NCBI GenBank assembly: GCA_963724015.1
Contig: CAVRTM010000021.1
Location: forward strand, 62,001-126,000
DNA from: CAVRTM01 sp963724015
GTDB taxonomy: Bacteria > Actinomycetota > Actinomycetes > Actinomycetales > Dermatophilaceae
Direction of reading: 5' to 3'
DNA: 64,000 bases
Shown here: positions 1-9,017 of the stretch, one piece after another
How positions within the stretch are numbered: position 1 is the first letter of the stretch
Layout: each line of letters begins with the position of its first letter
Made by a program: the position numbers and the translations under genes
The notes under the pieces: model-generated
What the model was told of the DNA's origin: nothing
Database searches by the model: none
What the model saw: the letters and a program-made list of their open reading frames with translations, nothing else

Positions 1-2
1 AG

Positions 3-530
3 TGCGGCGCGTGGCGCACCAGCGTGCAGCAACGCCTGAGCACCCTGCGGAACGTCGATCACCTCATCGTGGCGCGCTCCTGGAAGTACAGCGACTACCT
101 CATGAAGGGCGGACAGCGCATCAAGGGCGATGCGGCCGTCTCCGCGACGTGGCGAGCAGGGGCGGCCCAGACCTTCGACCGCCTGACGCGCATCTCCCCC
201 GATGTGCTGGTCCTTCGTGACGGGCCCCGCGCCGGCAGCAACATCCCCACCTGCCTGTCCTCGCATCCCCGCGATCCGCACGCATGTGGCTTCGAGCGGT
301 CCGGACACACTCACCTGGACAACGTGCTCACCACGGCGGAGCGGGAAGCAGCCAAGCACCGGTCGGGAGTGCGGTTCGCCGATCCCACGGATCTCATCTG
401 CGGCAAGGCCGACCGGTGCCCGGCCGTCGCCCCGAGCGGCGTGGTCATCTACCGGGACGACAGCCACATGACGCAGACCTACAGCCGATCGCTGGCACCC
501 CGTCTCGCCGACGCGTTCAGGCTCGACTAG
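3..530 (+). CDS. C-terminal SGNH-like part of a surface acyltransferase (5' end outside window)
   Basis: This frame is open from the window edge to a TAG at 528-530, so it is the 3' end of a longer gene. The last ~60 residues carry DPTDLICG, CPAV and then YRDDSHMT, the layout of the C-terminal Asp-x-x-His block of SGNH domains. In OafA-type proteins this domain follows an acyltransferase-3 membrane domain and helps O-acetylate sugars or polymers at the cell surface. The membrane half would lie upstream and cannot be seen. The next gene is a separate acyltransferase-3 protein and the following genes make surface polymers, which fits. Family assignment is fairly firm; the acceptor is unknown. 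Confidence 0.7.
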   Translation, partial: CGAWRTSVQQRLSTLRNVDHLIVARSWKYSDYLMKGGQRIKGDAAVSATWRAGAAQTFDRLTRISPDVLVLRDGPRAGSNIPTCLSSHPRDPHACGFERSGHTHLDNVLTTAEREAAKHRSGVRFADPTDLICGKADRCPAVAPSGVVIYRDDSHMTQTYSRSLAPRLADAFRLD

Positions 531-615
531 ACCCAGGGACCAAGCCGGGTGAACGGGCGCCTTCGCGCCTATGCTCGACGCCCGGAGACGCGGAACGATG
601 GAGGTGAGGGAGTTG

Positions 616-1707
616 GTGACCTCCGAGAAGGACGGCCCGCGACCGGCACGCGGCGGCCGCGACGTCCCGGGTGTCTCCGGCGATGCGCCGGCTCGCCCGC
701 GGCCGGCACCACGTGACGCGTGGTTGGACAACGCCAAGGTGGTGGCCGTTGTCCTGGTCGTCTGCGGCCACTCGTGGGAGCCGCTGAGGGCCGACAGCCG
801 GTCACTGACGGCCGCCTACACGTGGCTGTACGCCTTCCACATGCCGGCCTTCGTCATGATCTCCGGATACTTCTCGCGAAACTTCATGCCGACCCCGGAC
901 AAGGTGAGGGCGCTCGTCAGTCGGCTGCTGCTGCCGTACCTGTTCCTGGAGATCCTCTACTCCATCTTCCGTCGCGTGCTTGACGGTCAGAACGCCGTCC
1001 TGACGTTCCTGGAACCCTGGTGGTTGACGTGGTTCCTCATGACGCTGTTCATCTGGCGGCTCAGCTCGCCGATCTGGCGAGGCGTGCGCTACCCGCTGGT
1101 GATCAGCGTCGTCGTCTCCTGCGCGGCCGGCCTGAACACGCTGCCGGACGAGCTGGAGCTGTCGCGCCTGCTGCAGATGTTGCCCTTCTTCGTGCTTGGC
1201 ATGCTGGTCCAGCCCCGACACGTGCAGCTCCTGCGCCGCCGCGCGGCGGGCATGGTCGGTGCGGCGATCCTGGTCGCAGCCCTGCTGGTGGCACATCAGC
1301 TCACACCGGCGCTGAGCAACAGGTGGGTGCTGCTGAACACCGACTACAAGACGCTGGGTGTGGGACCGGTCGTCGGGATGGCGGCCCACCTGATGCAGCT
1401 CTGCATCAGCGTGGTGCTGGTGGCCGCGTTCATGGCCGTGGTGCCGGCCTCACGCCGGTGGTTCACCTCGCTCGCCTTGGGCACCATGTATGCCTACCTC
1501 TTCCACGGGTTCATCGTGAAGGGCGCGGACTACCTCGGCGTCTTCCACGCCGCCGTTCTTCACACGCCCGTGGGGCGGGCCGCCGTCACGCTGGTGGCTG
1601 CGCTGCTCGCCGTCGCGCTGATGACCAACCCGGTCCGGCGGTTCCTGCAGCCGATCGTGGAGCCGAGGGTGCCGTGGTTGTTCCCGGCGGCACCGGAGCG
1701 GGGCTGA
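616..1707 (+). CDS. Acyltransferase-3 family integral membrane protein
   Basis: About 363 residues. The domain opens with WLDNAKVVAVVLVVCGHSWE; its xxDxxK and Gly-His elements are typical of the acyltransferase-3 / fucose-4-O-acetylase-like family. A run of about ten hydrophobic segments follows, with the conserved FHMPAFVMISGYFS stretch early on. Such enzymes move acetyl or succinyl groups onto glycans across the membrane. Start: GTG 616 is chosen because a strong GGAGGTGAG lies at 600-608; ATG 598 and ATG 571 are in-frame alternatives that add a hydrophilic leader. There is no SGNH tail, unlike the preceding gene. The substrate is probably a polymer made by neighbouring genes, which is inference. 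Confidence 0.8.
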   Translation: MTSEKDGPRPARGGRDVPGVSGDAPARPRPAPRDAWLDNAKVVAVVLVVCGHSWEPLRADSRSLTAAYTWLYAFHMPAFVMISGYFSRNFMPTPDKVRALVSRLLLPYLFLEILYSIFRRVLDGQNAVLTFLEPWWLTWFLMTLFIWRLSSPIWRGVRYPLVISVVVSCAAGLNTLPDELELSRLLQMLPFFVLGMLVQPRHVQLLRRRAAGMVGAAILVAALLVAHQLTPALSNRWVLLNTDYKTLGVGPVVGMAAHLMQLCISVVLVAAFMAVVPASRRWFTSLALGTMYAYLFHGFIVKGADYLGVFHAAVLHTPVGRAAVTLVAALLAVALMTNPVRRFLQPIVEPRVPWLFPAAPERG

Positions 1708-1716
1708 CACCGACGC

Positions 1717-1762
1717 CACGGGGCGAGAGGCTCGCGCGCACGGCGCTGCCTCCCGCCCCGTG
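1717..1762. terminator. Bidirectional Rho-independent-type hairpin between convergent genes
   Basis: CACGGGGCG at 1717-1725 pairs with CGCCCCGTG at 1754-1762. After one mismatch the stem continues with GAGGC (1727-1731) against GCCTC (1748-1752). It sits in the 71-base gap between two convergent stop codons and can serve both. There is no clear U-tract, as is common in high-GC actinobacteria. Confidence 0.6.
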
Positions 1763-1778
1763 AGGCGCGTCGGAGCAC

Positions 1779-4700
1779 TCAGCTCCGGCTGGAGGGCCCG
1801 AAGAACGCGTCGGCGACGCGCTGAGAGGCGTGGCCGTCATGCAGGTAGTTGAACGTCGTGTTGAACTTCTCGTAAGCCGCCGCGTGCCGGTCCTTGACCC
1901 CTGGCAGATCCTGGAGCGCGGCCACGACCTCGGCCGTGGTCTGGAGCAGCGGGCCGGGTGCCGTGTCGGCGTAGTCGAACAGGAACCCTCGTTCCGCGCC
2001 GCCGTACGAGTCGAGGTCCGGCACGAGGAAGACCATCGGCTTGCCCGTGAGGGCGTAGTCGAACCGCAGCGAGGAGTAGTCCAGCACGGCTGCGTCCGAC
2101 GCCAGCACCAGGTCGTTGATCTGCGGGTAGTCGGTCACGTCGATGACCCGAGCGGTGCGCTGGGTGCGGGCGTCCGTCCGGGCGTTGAAGTTGTGACCAC
2201 GCATCAGCAGCACGAAGTCCTCACCCAGCGCCTCACTGGCGGCGGCGAAGTCGAGATAGTTGGGCAGCCGGGCCGACCAGGTGCCGGTGGCCAGCGTGTC
2301 CCGCCAGGTCGGCGCGTACATCACCACGGTCTGGTGCTCGGCCACTCCCAGGACCTCCCGGGTTGACTTACGGGTCTGTTCGGCGTGCTCGTCGACGAGC
2401 GCGTCGTTGCGCGGATAGCCCACGTCGAGGATCGTGCCCGTGTAGCGGTACTCGCGCCGGTAGTGCTCGTTCATCTCCGGCGTCGGCGTCAGGATGACGT
2501 CCCATGCCTCGTTGCGCCGAGCGACCTCCTGGGCGATGCGTGCCTCGGTGGCCGTCTTGGACCAGACCGCGATGCCCATGGACTTGAAGGGGTAGCCGTG
2601 GAATGTCTGGAGGAACCGCTGGTGCCCGCGCTTGACGAAGAACCGGTCGAAGTCGATGTTGTTCACCAGGTGACCCGCGGCCGCGAGCCTGGTGTACCAC
2701 TCCTCGCTGCGCATCAGCACCGGGATGCCACCGTCGGGCACGGCGACGGAGTAGTCGGAGACTCCCCAGTACAACGGGCCGGACCACGCACGACGGCGCA
2801 GCTCCATGTGCAGCGCCAGCTGGCTGTCGGTGGCCGTCTCGCCCCGGTAGCACTGGAAGAGCACGGCGTCGGGCTCGGCCGGGATGTCGCTCTCGGCGTA
2901 CCAACGCTGCAGGGAGGCCTGTGCCCGGTTGCTCACGACCTCGTCGCCCAACGGGGCACTGGCCACGAGCAGGATGTGGTTCATCGGCCCGCGGCGCAGC
3001 TGCAGGCGCAGGCGGTCGCTGAGTGCGTCGACCGTGGTGCGCTGGATCAGCGCCTCACCCATACGGGGCAGGACCGCCCCGGGCACGTCCTCTGCGGCCG
3101 GCGCCAGGTCCACCCGCAGGCTGTAGGTGCCCGGCGGCAGGGGCAGCGAGCCGGCTCCCCACTCGTCGACCTCGACCGGGAACGTGACCTCGAAGAGGCC
3201 CTGGCCAGGCGTGGTGACGGAGGTGGGGGTCACCGTCATGCGGGCCGACGTCAGGACGGGGTGCCACGTCTGCGGCACCCCGCCGACCCAGTGGCCGCGC
3301 ATGAGGATGCGGTCGGCGGCAAGGTCGACGTCGTCGATGACGGGATAACACGCCACCTCGCGCAGCTCCACGTTGTGCCGCTCCGTGCGCAGGGCGGCCA
3401 GCGGCGCTCCTGGAGCAGTGCCCCGCCACTGGGTGCGGTCGTCGTCCGGCCAGGACACCCGCTGTTTGCGACGTCCGCCCGAGGCGCTGGCCTGCAGGGT
3501 CCAGAAACGGCGGTCGAGGGCGTGCGTCCCCCAGTCGGGGTCGGGCAGGTCGAGCTCGAAGCCGAGGAGGCCGTCCTGGTCCTTCAGCCGGGTCGCCACG
3601 GTCTCGCCGGAGCAGCTGGTGGCCACCAGGGTGGTGAGCGAGTCGGTCGGCTGCGCCCGCAGTGTCCCGCGGACCGTCCGGTCGTCGAAGGAGATGTCGT
3701 TGAGGACGACGTGCGGCTGGCGGACCTCCAGGACGAGGCCCTCGCCCGCCACCATGAGCGGCACCACCCGCGTCGTTCCCGCTGACACCGCCGGCAGGTA
3801 GCCCGCGCTGCTTCGGATGTCGCGGTGGTTGATCACGCCGGTGCGCTCGAGGCCGTCGACCGTCACCGACACCTCGACGCGCCAGCGGGCTGCCGTGCCG
3901 CGTGCGTCACCTGGCACGGGGGCCGCGAGCTCGGCGACGTCGATGCGGGCGGCGAAACCGCCCTGGTCGTAGCTCTGGTAGCGGTGCCCGCCCCACCGGG
4001 TCGCGGCCGGGCTCGTGAAGGGGTGCACGGCCAGCTCGCGACGCTCCCCCTGGTCGTTGACGAGCCAGACCCTGAGGGTCGGCTCACGGGCTGAGAGGTC
4101 GACGTACCGGATGTAGGCCCAGCCCTCGATCTCGAGGGCACCGTCCTCGGTGGCACGGAAGCTGCGCAGGGACGTCACCAGCGCGGTCTCGGCGTCGCTG
4201 AGGGTGTACAGCTCGCGGGGGACGGCCAACCGGGCGTCATCGTGGAAGGGCAGCAGCGCCCGCACGGTGCCGTCGATGACCTCGGTGCGCATGTGCGAGC
4301 CCTCGTGGCGGCGCTGGTCCATGAAGTCGATGAGCTCCGCGCGCCGGTTCTGCGCCACCAGCCACGTCTTCACCTTCCGATCGGCCCTGACCTGGGACAG
4401 GACCTCGGGCGTCGCCGCCCGCAGGAAGGTGCGGGCGGCGTGGGAGAGGACGTCCCAGTAGGCCTGGTCGGTGACCTCGACCTGGTTGATGAACCCGGTC
4501 AGGTCGAGGTCGAGCACGCGCTGCAGCCAGGCGTCACGAACCTTGGCGGAGGCGTAGGCCTTCAACACCTCGGCGGCGTCCTCCTTGGCGCGGACGCGGT
4601 CCTTGAGGTTCTGGGTCTGCCGCTTCTGCTGTCCGATGGAGGTCTGGTTCTCCCGGATGCGCCAGTAGTAGGTCACCGCGCGGAGGATGTCGAAGGTCGT

Positions 4701-5396
4701 GGCGCGCACATAGGCGGTCATCATCGGCGCATGGTCCTCGTACGCCACGCCCTCGGGGAAGGTCAGGCCGATGCGGTCCCAGAACTGACGGCGGACCATG
4801 CGGTTGCACGCGATGACATCCATCACGGCGGTCGGGAACTCATCGATCGTGATGCCGATGCGGTCTTGGCCGTGCACCTGGTCGATCCACGGTGCGCTGG
4901 TCACCTTGCCCGCCGTGACCCGTCGGACGGAGCCGACCAGGAAGTCCGACCCGGACTTCTCGAGGGTCGTGACCATCGTCTCGTACGCGGTGGTCGGGAG
5001 GGTGTCATCGGCGTCGAGGAAGGTCAGGTAGCGGCCCGTGGACCGGGCGATGCCAGCATTGCGTGCGGCCCCCAGTCCGGCGTTGGGCTGCCGGTGGACG
5101 AGGACGCGAGGGTCGGCCGCGGCGTACCGCTGGTAGATCTGGGCCGACCCGTCGGTCGAGCCGTCGTCGATGATGACGACCTGCATGTCCAGCAGCGTCT
5201 GGGCCATGAGGCTGTCGAGGCACTCCTCCAGGTACTCCTCGACGTTGTACACAGGCACGATCACGCTCAGCAGCGGCTCACGCCTGCGAAGGCTGGAGTA
5301 GCGGTCCACGGTCTTGCGGACCACGCGCTGCGCGGCCGGCGGTAGCGCTCTCCATACCGGTAGGAGGGGTCCCCGGATGATGGTGCGCCTGCTCAC
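1779..5396 (-). CDS. GT2 glycosyltransferase fused to TagF/TagB-like CDP-glycerol glycerophosphotransferase
   Basis: 1205 residues. An N-terminal GT2 domain starts near residue 41 (LLSVIVPVYN) with IIDDGSTDG near 75-83 and the DxD element LDADD at 128-131. A middle section of about 400 residues is beta-rich without a clear family. The C-terminal third is a CDP-glycerol:poly(glycerophosphate) transferase, with QTFHGYPFKSMG near 928, GYPRND, YAPTWRD, RGHNF and VLDYSSLRFDY near 1104. Such proteins extend teichoic-acid-like or glycosyl-polyol-phosphate polymers at the inner membrane face. It is transcribed divergently from the GT2 gene at 5663. Both domains keep their catalytic motifs, so the protein may add both a sugar and a polyol phosphate. 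The exact donor is unknown. Confidence 0.85.
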   Translation of the reverse strand: MSRRTIIRGPLLPVWRALPPAAQRVVRKTVDRYSSLRRREPLLSVIVPVYNVEEYLEECLDSLMAQTLLDMQVVIIDDGSTDGSAQIYQRYAAADPRVLVHRQPNAGLGAARNAGIARSTGRYLTFLDADDTLPTTAYETMVTTLEKSGSDFLVGSVRRVTAGKVTSAPWIDQVHGQDRIGITIDEFPTAVMDVIACNRMVRRQFWDRIGLTFPEGVAYEDHAPMMTAYVRATTFDILRAVTYYWRIRENQTSIGQQKRQTQNLKDRVRAKEDAAEVLKAYASAKVRDAWLQRVLDLDLTGFINQVEVTDQAYWDVLSHAARTFLRAATPEVLSQVRADRKVKTWLVAQNRRAELIDFMDQRRHEGSHMRTEVIDGTVRALLPFHDDARLAVPRELYTLSDAETALVTSLRSFRATEDGALEIEGWAYIRYVDLSAREPTLRVWLVNDQGERRELAVHPFTSPAATRWGGHRYQSYDQGGFAARIDVAELAAPVPGDARGTAARWRVEVSVTVDGLERTGVINHRDIRSSAGYLPAVSAGTTRVVPLMVAGEGLVLEVRQPHVVLNDISFDDRTVRGTLRAQPTDSLTTLVATSCSGETVATRLKDQDGLLGFELDLPDPDWGTHALDRRFWTLQASASGGRRKQRVSWPDDDRTQWRGTAPGAPLAALRTERHNVELREVACYPVIDDVDLAADRILMRGHWVGGVPQTWHPVLTSARMTVTPTSVTTPGQGLFEVTFPVEVDEWGAGSLPLPPGTYSLRVDLAPAAEDVPGAVLPRMGEALIQRTTVDALSDRLRLQLRRGPMNHILLVASAPLGDEVVSNRAQASLQRWYAESDIPAEPDAVLFQCYRGETATDSQLALHMELRRRAWSGPLYWGVSDYSVAVPDGGIPVLMRSEEWYTRLAAAGHLVNNIDFDRFFVKRGHQRFLQTFHGYPFKSMGIAVWSKTATEARIAQEVARRNEAWDVILTPTPEMNEHYRREYRYTGTILDVGYPRNDALVDEHAEQTRKSTREVLGVAEHQTVVMYAPTWRDTLATGTWSARLPNYLDFAAASEALGEDFVLLMRGHNFNARTDARTQRTARVIDVTDYPQINDLVLASDAAVLDYSSLRFDYALTGKPMVFLVPDLDSYGGAERGFLFDYADTAPGPLLQTTAEVVAALQDLPGVKDRHAAAYEKFNTTFNYLHDGHASQRVADAFFGPSSRS

Positions 5397-5662
5397 GTGT
5401 GCTCCAGTTCCTGCAACGAGTGGATGGGTACGGTCATGGTATAGACGCGGCAGACGGCCACCGGGAGCGCGGCGTCACAGCGTCCAAGACGGTTGCCGAC
5501 GCGCCGCGACGGGAGCCGCTCGGCACAGGAAATACGGGCATGATGGCCGGCGCGCCGACGTCCGAGCGCCCAGCTGAGGAACCTCGCTGTCCCACCGAGC
5601 ACTCAGCAGCGGCCACGTCGACGGTAGAGGACGGAGTCCGACTCGTTGAAAGCAGGTGTGCG

Positions 5663-7502
5663 GTGAGCATCAAGGTGAGCGTGGTCGTCGCGGCCTACAA
5701 CCCCGGCGAGTACGTCGAGCCACTGCTGGCGTCGCTGGTCACCCAGTCCATGCCCGCCGACCAGTACGAGGTGATCCTGGTCGACGACGGCTCGACCGAC
5801 GGCACCGCGGCCCGCTTCGATGCGCTCGCGGACGCGCACGAGAACGTCAGCGTCATCCACATCGCCAACTCGGGGTGGCCCGGCCGCCCGCGCAACCTGG
5901 GGATCGACGCCGCGCAAGGGGAGTACGTCTACTTCGTCGACGCCGACGACTACCTGGGCGCCGAGGCGCTCGAGCGGATGTACGCGATGGGTCGGCGCAC
6001 CGCGACCGACATCGTGATCGGCAAGATCGTCGGTCACGGCCGGAACACGCCCTACACGCTGTTCAACAAGACCCGTGAGCGGGTGACCCTCACCACGGCG
6101 CCCCTGGTCGAGAGCATGACCTGCCACAAGATGTTCCGGCGCGAGCTCCTCAACGAGCACGGCATCCGATTTCCGGAGGGGAAGCGTCGCCTGGAGGACC
6201 ACGTGTTCGTGGTCCAGGCCTACCTCCTCGCCGAAGCCGTGTCCGTGCTCTCTGACTACGCCTGCTACCACCTGGTCAAACGGGACGACGGTGGCAACAT
6301 CTCGCGCCTGCCGTTCGTGCCGGCCGACTACTACGGCAACCTGCGCGAGGCGATCGCGGTCGCCGAGCAGCACAGCGAGCCCGGTCCGGTGCGCGACACG
6401 GTCCTGCGGCGCTGGTACCGCTCGGAGATGCTCAAGCGGCTCGGTGGGCAGGCGTTCCTGTCCTTCCCGAAGGGTTACCGGCGGCAGCTGTACGACGAGA
6501 TCCACCGTCTCGCCCTCGAGCACTTCACCGGCCCGGAGATCCCGAAGCCGTACGGCGCGCCGCTGCGGGCCCGGTCCGAGCTGCTCCAGCAGGGCCGGTA
6601 CGACGACCTGGTGCGGCTGGCCGAGTTCGAGGCCGGCCTGTCGCTGGAGGCGCGGGTGGAGGAGGTGCGCTGGCACGACGGTCTGCTGCGGCTGCGCCTG
6701 GCGCTGGGCGTCGAGAGCGGGGGCGCGCCGGTCGTGGTCTCCGGGTCCGACGACCGGTCCGGCGCCACCGTGGCGGTGCCCGGCATCGCGGGCAGCAGTG
6801 GCGAGGTGGTGGTCACGCCGGCGACTGCGCGGGTCGAGGTGTTCCTGCGGCATCGGCTCAGTGGCATCCAGCGGCAGCTCCAGGTCGACTGCCGTCAGGC
6901 TTCGGTCGCTGGCGGTGGGGCACCGTTCTCGTATGAGGTTGTCGGCAGCCTTGACCCGGTGCCCGACGACGCTCCGGTTCTGGAGGAGGGGATCTGGGAC
7001 GTGCACGCCCGGCTGTCCCGGTGGGGGTGGACCCCGCTCACGCGGCGGGTCGGCGCGGCCAGGGCCGAGGGGGTGGAGCGGTCCCTGCAGCCCGCCTTGG
7101 TCGGCTCACGTCCGGCGGTGGTCGTTCCCTACTGGACCGACAAGGGCAATCTCAGCCTCGACGTCGACCAGCACCTGCACAGCCTCCCGGACGCGCTACG
7201 GGGACGCTGCGCGTCCCCCGAGACGCAGGAGGTCGCCCGGCGGAACCGCGATGCGGATCGCGGCGCCCGTGCACATGCCGCCTGGTACAGCACCGCTCAC
7301 GGTCTCCCTGCGCGCCTGCCGGCCGATGATGCAGGACCTGACCGTGGAGGGACAGCTCGGGCCGGGCGGAACGGGGCAGACAGCCGTGGTGACCGCGCAG
7401 TTCCCCACCTACCGGGTCGGCGGACAGCTGGTCCTGTCCACCGACGCCGGCAAGGGGCGTGCAGGCACGCGGCTGGACGTGGCCCTGCCCAGCCGGTGGT
7501 AG
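5663..7502 (+). CDS. GT2 family glycosyltransferase with beta-rich C-terminal region (one frameshift near 7200-7265)
   Basis: Begins with SIKVSVVVAAYNPGEYVEP and has LVDDGSTDG and FVDADDYLG, the nucleotide-sugar and DxD motifs of GT2 enzymes. EDH at ~175 is the usual late acidic motif. Start GTG 5663 is chosen because the GT fold begins at once, although the frame stays open upstream to 5399. Roughly residues 330-500 look like a beta domain similar in style to the middle of the divergent 1205-residue protein. Around 7200-7265 the coding pattern moves to the next frame, where MRIAAPVHMPPGTAPLTVSL leads to the stop at 7502. A single extra base explains this. It probably acts in the same surface polymer pathway. 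Confidence 0.75.
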
Positions 7503-7523
7503 AAGCCTGCAGCAGGGACCGCG

Positions 7524-8825
7524 TCAGCAGCGGCCGGTGCCCCAGGCGGAGCAGGCGATCCTGATTCCGTTGGTGGTGCGCAGGATCATGTCTCCGCCGG
7601 AGTTGGTCAGCGGAGCGTAGGTCTTGCCCCAGTAGTGGTTCAGCCGGGTGTTGGTCCCCTTCCCCATGTGGATGACCATGCGCTCGCCCGGCTTGAGGAC
7701 CGTGCCGCCGCCGAGCTCGCGGGTGTTCCCGTGGCTCCAGAGCGTCGTGTACGACAGGTCGACGGCCTTCGTGCCCTTCAGCGTCAGCGCGACGTACTCG
7801 CCGTTGGGGTTGGTCTGGTCGTCACCGGGCGCGTCGTAGTTCACCTTCATCGCCACCTGGCCCGCCCGCGAGTCGCTGCAGGCGTAGAGACACGGAAAGC
7901 TGGTGTGCGACCGGAGGTCACCCTGGGGGTCGAAGAGGTAGGCGCCGCTGCCGTATCCCCCGGGCTCGTCGGGGTTCGGGAAGTGCGGCGCCGAGAAGCC
8001 CCAGTACAGCGTGGTGGCGGTACGCGTCCCCTTGCCGACGTACACGGTCAGGATGGAGTGCGCCTTGATCGCGGTCCCTGCTGGGAACCGGAGGTAGTCC
8101 TGGGCCGCACTTCTCAGCCACCATCCGGTGAGTGACAGTGCCGTGCTGCCCTGGTTCTGGATCCGCACCCACTCGGTGTTGGGGTTCAGGGACTCATTGC
8201 CGTCCCCGTCGTAGTTGACCCACACCTTGATGGGGTTCGCCTGCTGGGGACCCGAGCCGCAGTAGTCGGTGTCCCACAGGTTGGCACCCGTCCGCTCGGC
8301 CTTCTGCTGGGCGTACATGTACGTGCGCCAGCGGCTGGTCTCGTTGCCGAGCGTGAGCGCGAGGGCGAGCCCGGCGTTGAGCAGGGGCAGCTGCGTGTCG
8401 GTGAAGACGGACCCACTCTTGGAGTCGACGTAGCGCACCGGACGACCCAGGCTCGAGGTGCGGGCGTCGCGCGCGGTCAGGCGGACCGTCTTCGCGGCAG
8501 CCAGAGAGGTCATGAGCGTGGTGGCCTGCGCGGCGTGGCACTGGCCGGTCTCCATGGCCTGGATGCCGGTGTTCCGGATGGTCTGGGGCGTCGAGGTGCC
8601 GTCGCCCCACAGGTCGACGTCGACCGTGTCACCGTCGCGGACGCGCACCACCTTGCCCTCCACGGAGGTCCTCGTCTGGATCCAGGAGGCGGCAGCCGGC
8701 GACGTGGCCAGCATGACCCCCACCAGCGCGAGGGCCGCGGTGGTGCTCACTCGCCGGCCCCTGCGGGACAGTGCGGCGTGGCGTCGCGGGGAGAGGGCTG
8801 CAGGCAGAAGGGCATGACGGGGCAT
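7524..8825 (-). CDS. Secreted SNase-like nuclease with two lamin-tail-type repeats (paralogue 1)
   Basis: 433 residues from ATG 8825, preceded by GAGG at suitable spacing. Residues 1-47 form a signal peptide ending in SPAAAS. The staphylococcal-nuclease-like domain (about 50-165) has DGDT at 64-67, Arg84, Glu92 and Arg128 (LGRPVRYV), matching the Arg/Glu/Arg catalytic set. The usual GIDAPE loop reads GIQAME, so the Asp that normally binds calcium is Gln. Two lamin-tail domains follow, the first around WVNYDGDG and GWWLRSAAQD, the second around NYDAPGDD and PNGEYV; the tail ends CSAWGTGRC. A close paralogue lies just upstream. It is probably extracellular, acting on DNA or wall-associated material. 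Enzyme activity is inferred. Confidence 0.85.
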   Translation of the reverse strand: MPRHALLPAALSPRRHAALSRRGRRVSTTAALALVGVMLATSPAAASWIQTRTSVEGKVVRVRDGDTVDVDLWGDGTSTPQTIRNTGIQAMETGQCHAAQATTLMTSLAAAKTVRLTARDARTSSLGRPVRYVDSKSGSVFTDTQLPLLNAGLALALTLGNETSRWRTYMYAQQKAERTGANLWDTDYCGSGPQQANPIKVWVNYDGDGNESLNPNTEWVRIQNQGSTALSLTGWWLRSAAQDYLRFPAGTAIKAHSILTVYVGKGTRTATTLYWGFSAPHFPNPDEPGGYGSGAYLFDPQGDLRSHTSFPCLYACSDSRAGQVAMKVNYDAPGDDQTNPNGEYVALTLKGTKAVDLSYTTLWSHGNTRELGGGTVLKPGERMVIHMGKGTNTRLNHYWGKTYAPLTNSGGDMILRTTNGIRIACSAWGTGRC

Positions 8826-9017
8826 GGAGTCCTCGCTCGACGTGCGGGAGATGGTCGGCATGCCGCCCCGTGTCGCGTCGGGACCATGTCGGGTGGCGTC
8901 GCTCATCACGTTAGGTGAGTTGGCGCGCGGGCTACGTCAAATGTCCGACTTCCTTGGTGAAACATTTACCCGCGTTACCGACGCCTGCCTCTTCGGCGCG
9001 CGGCCGGATGGGGGCCG

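Noticed and set aside
5399..5662. N-terminal extension of the GT2 gene
   Set aside because: The residues are low-complexity and unlike any GT2 leader; the fold starts at the GTG at 5663.
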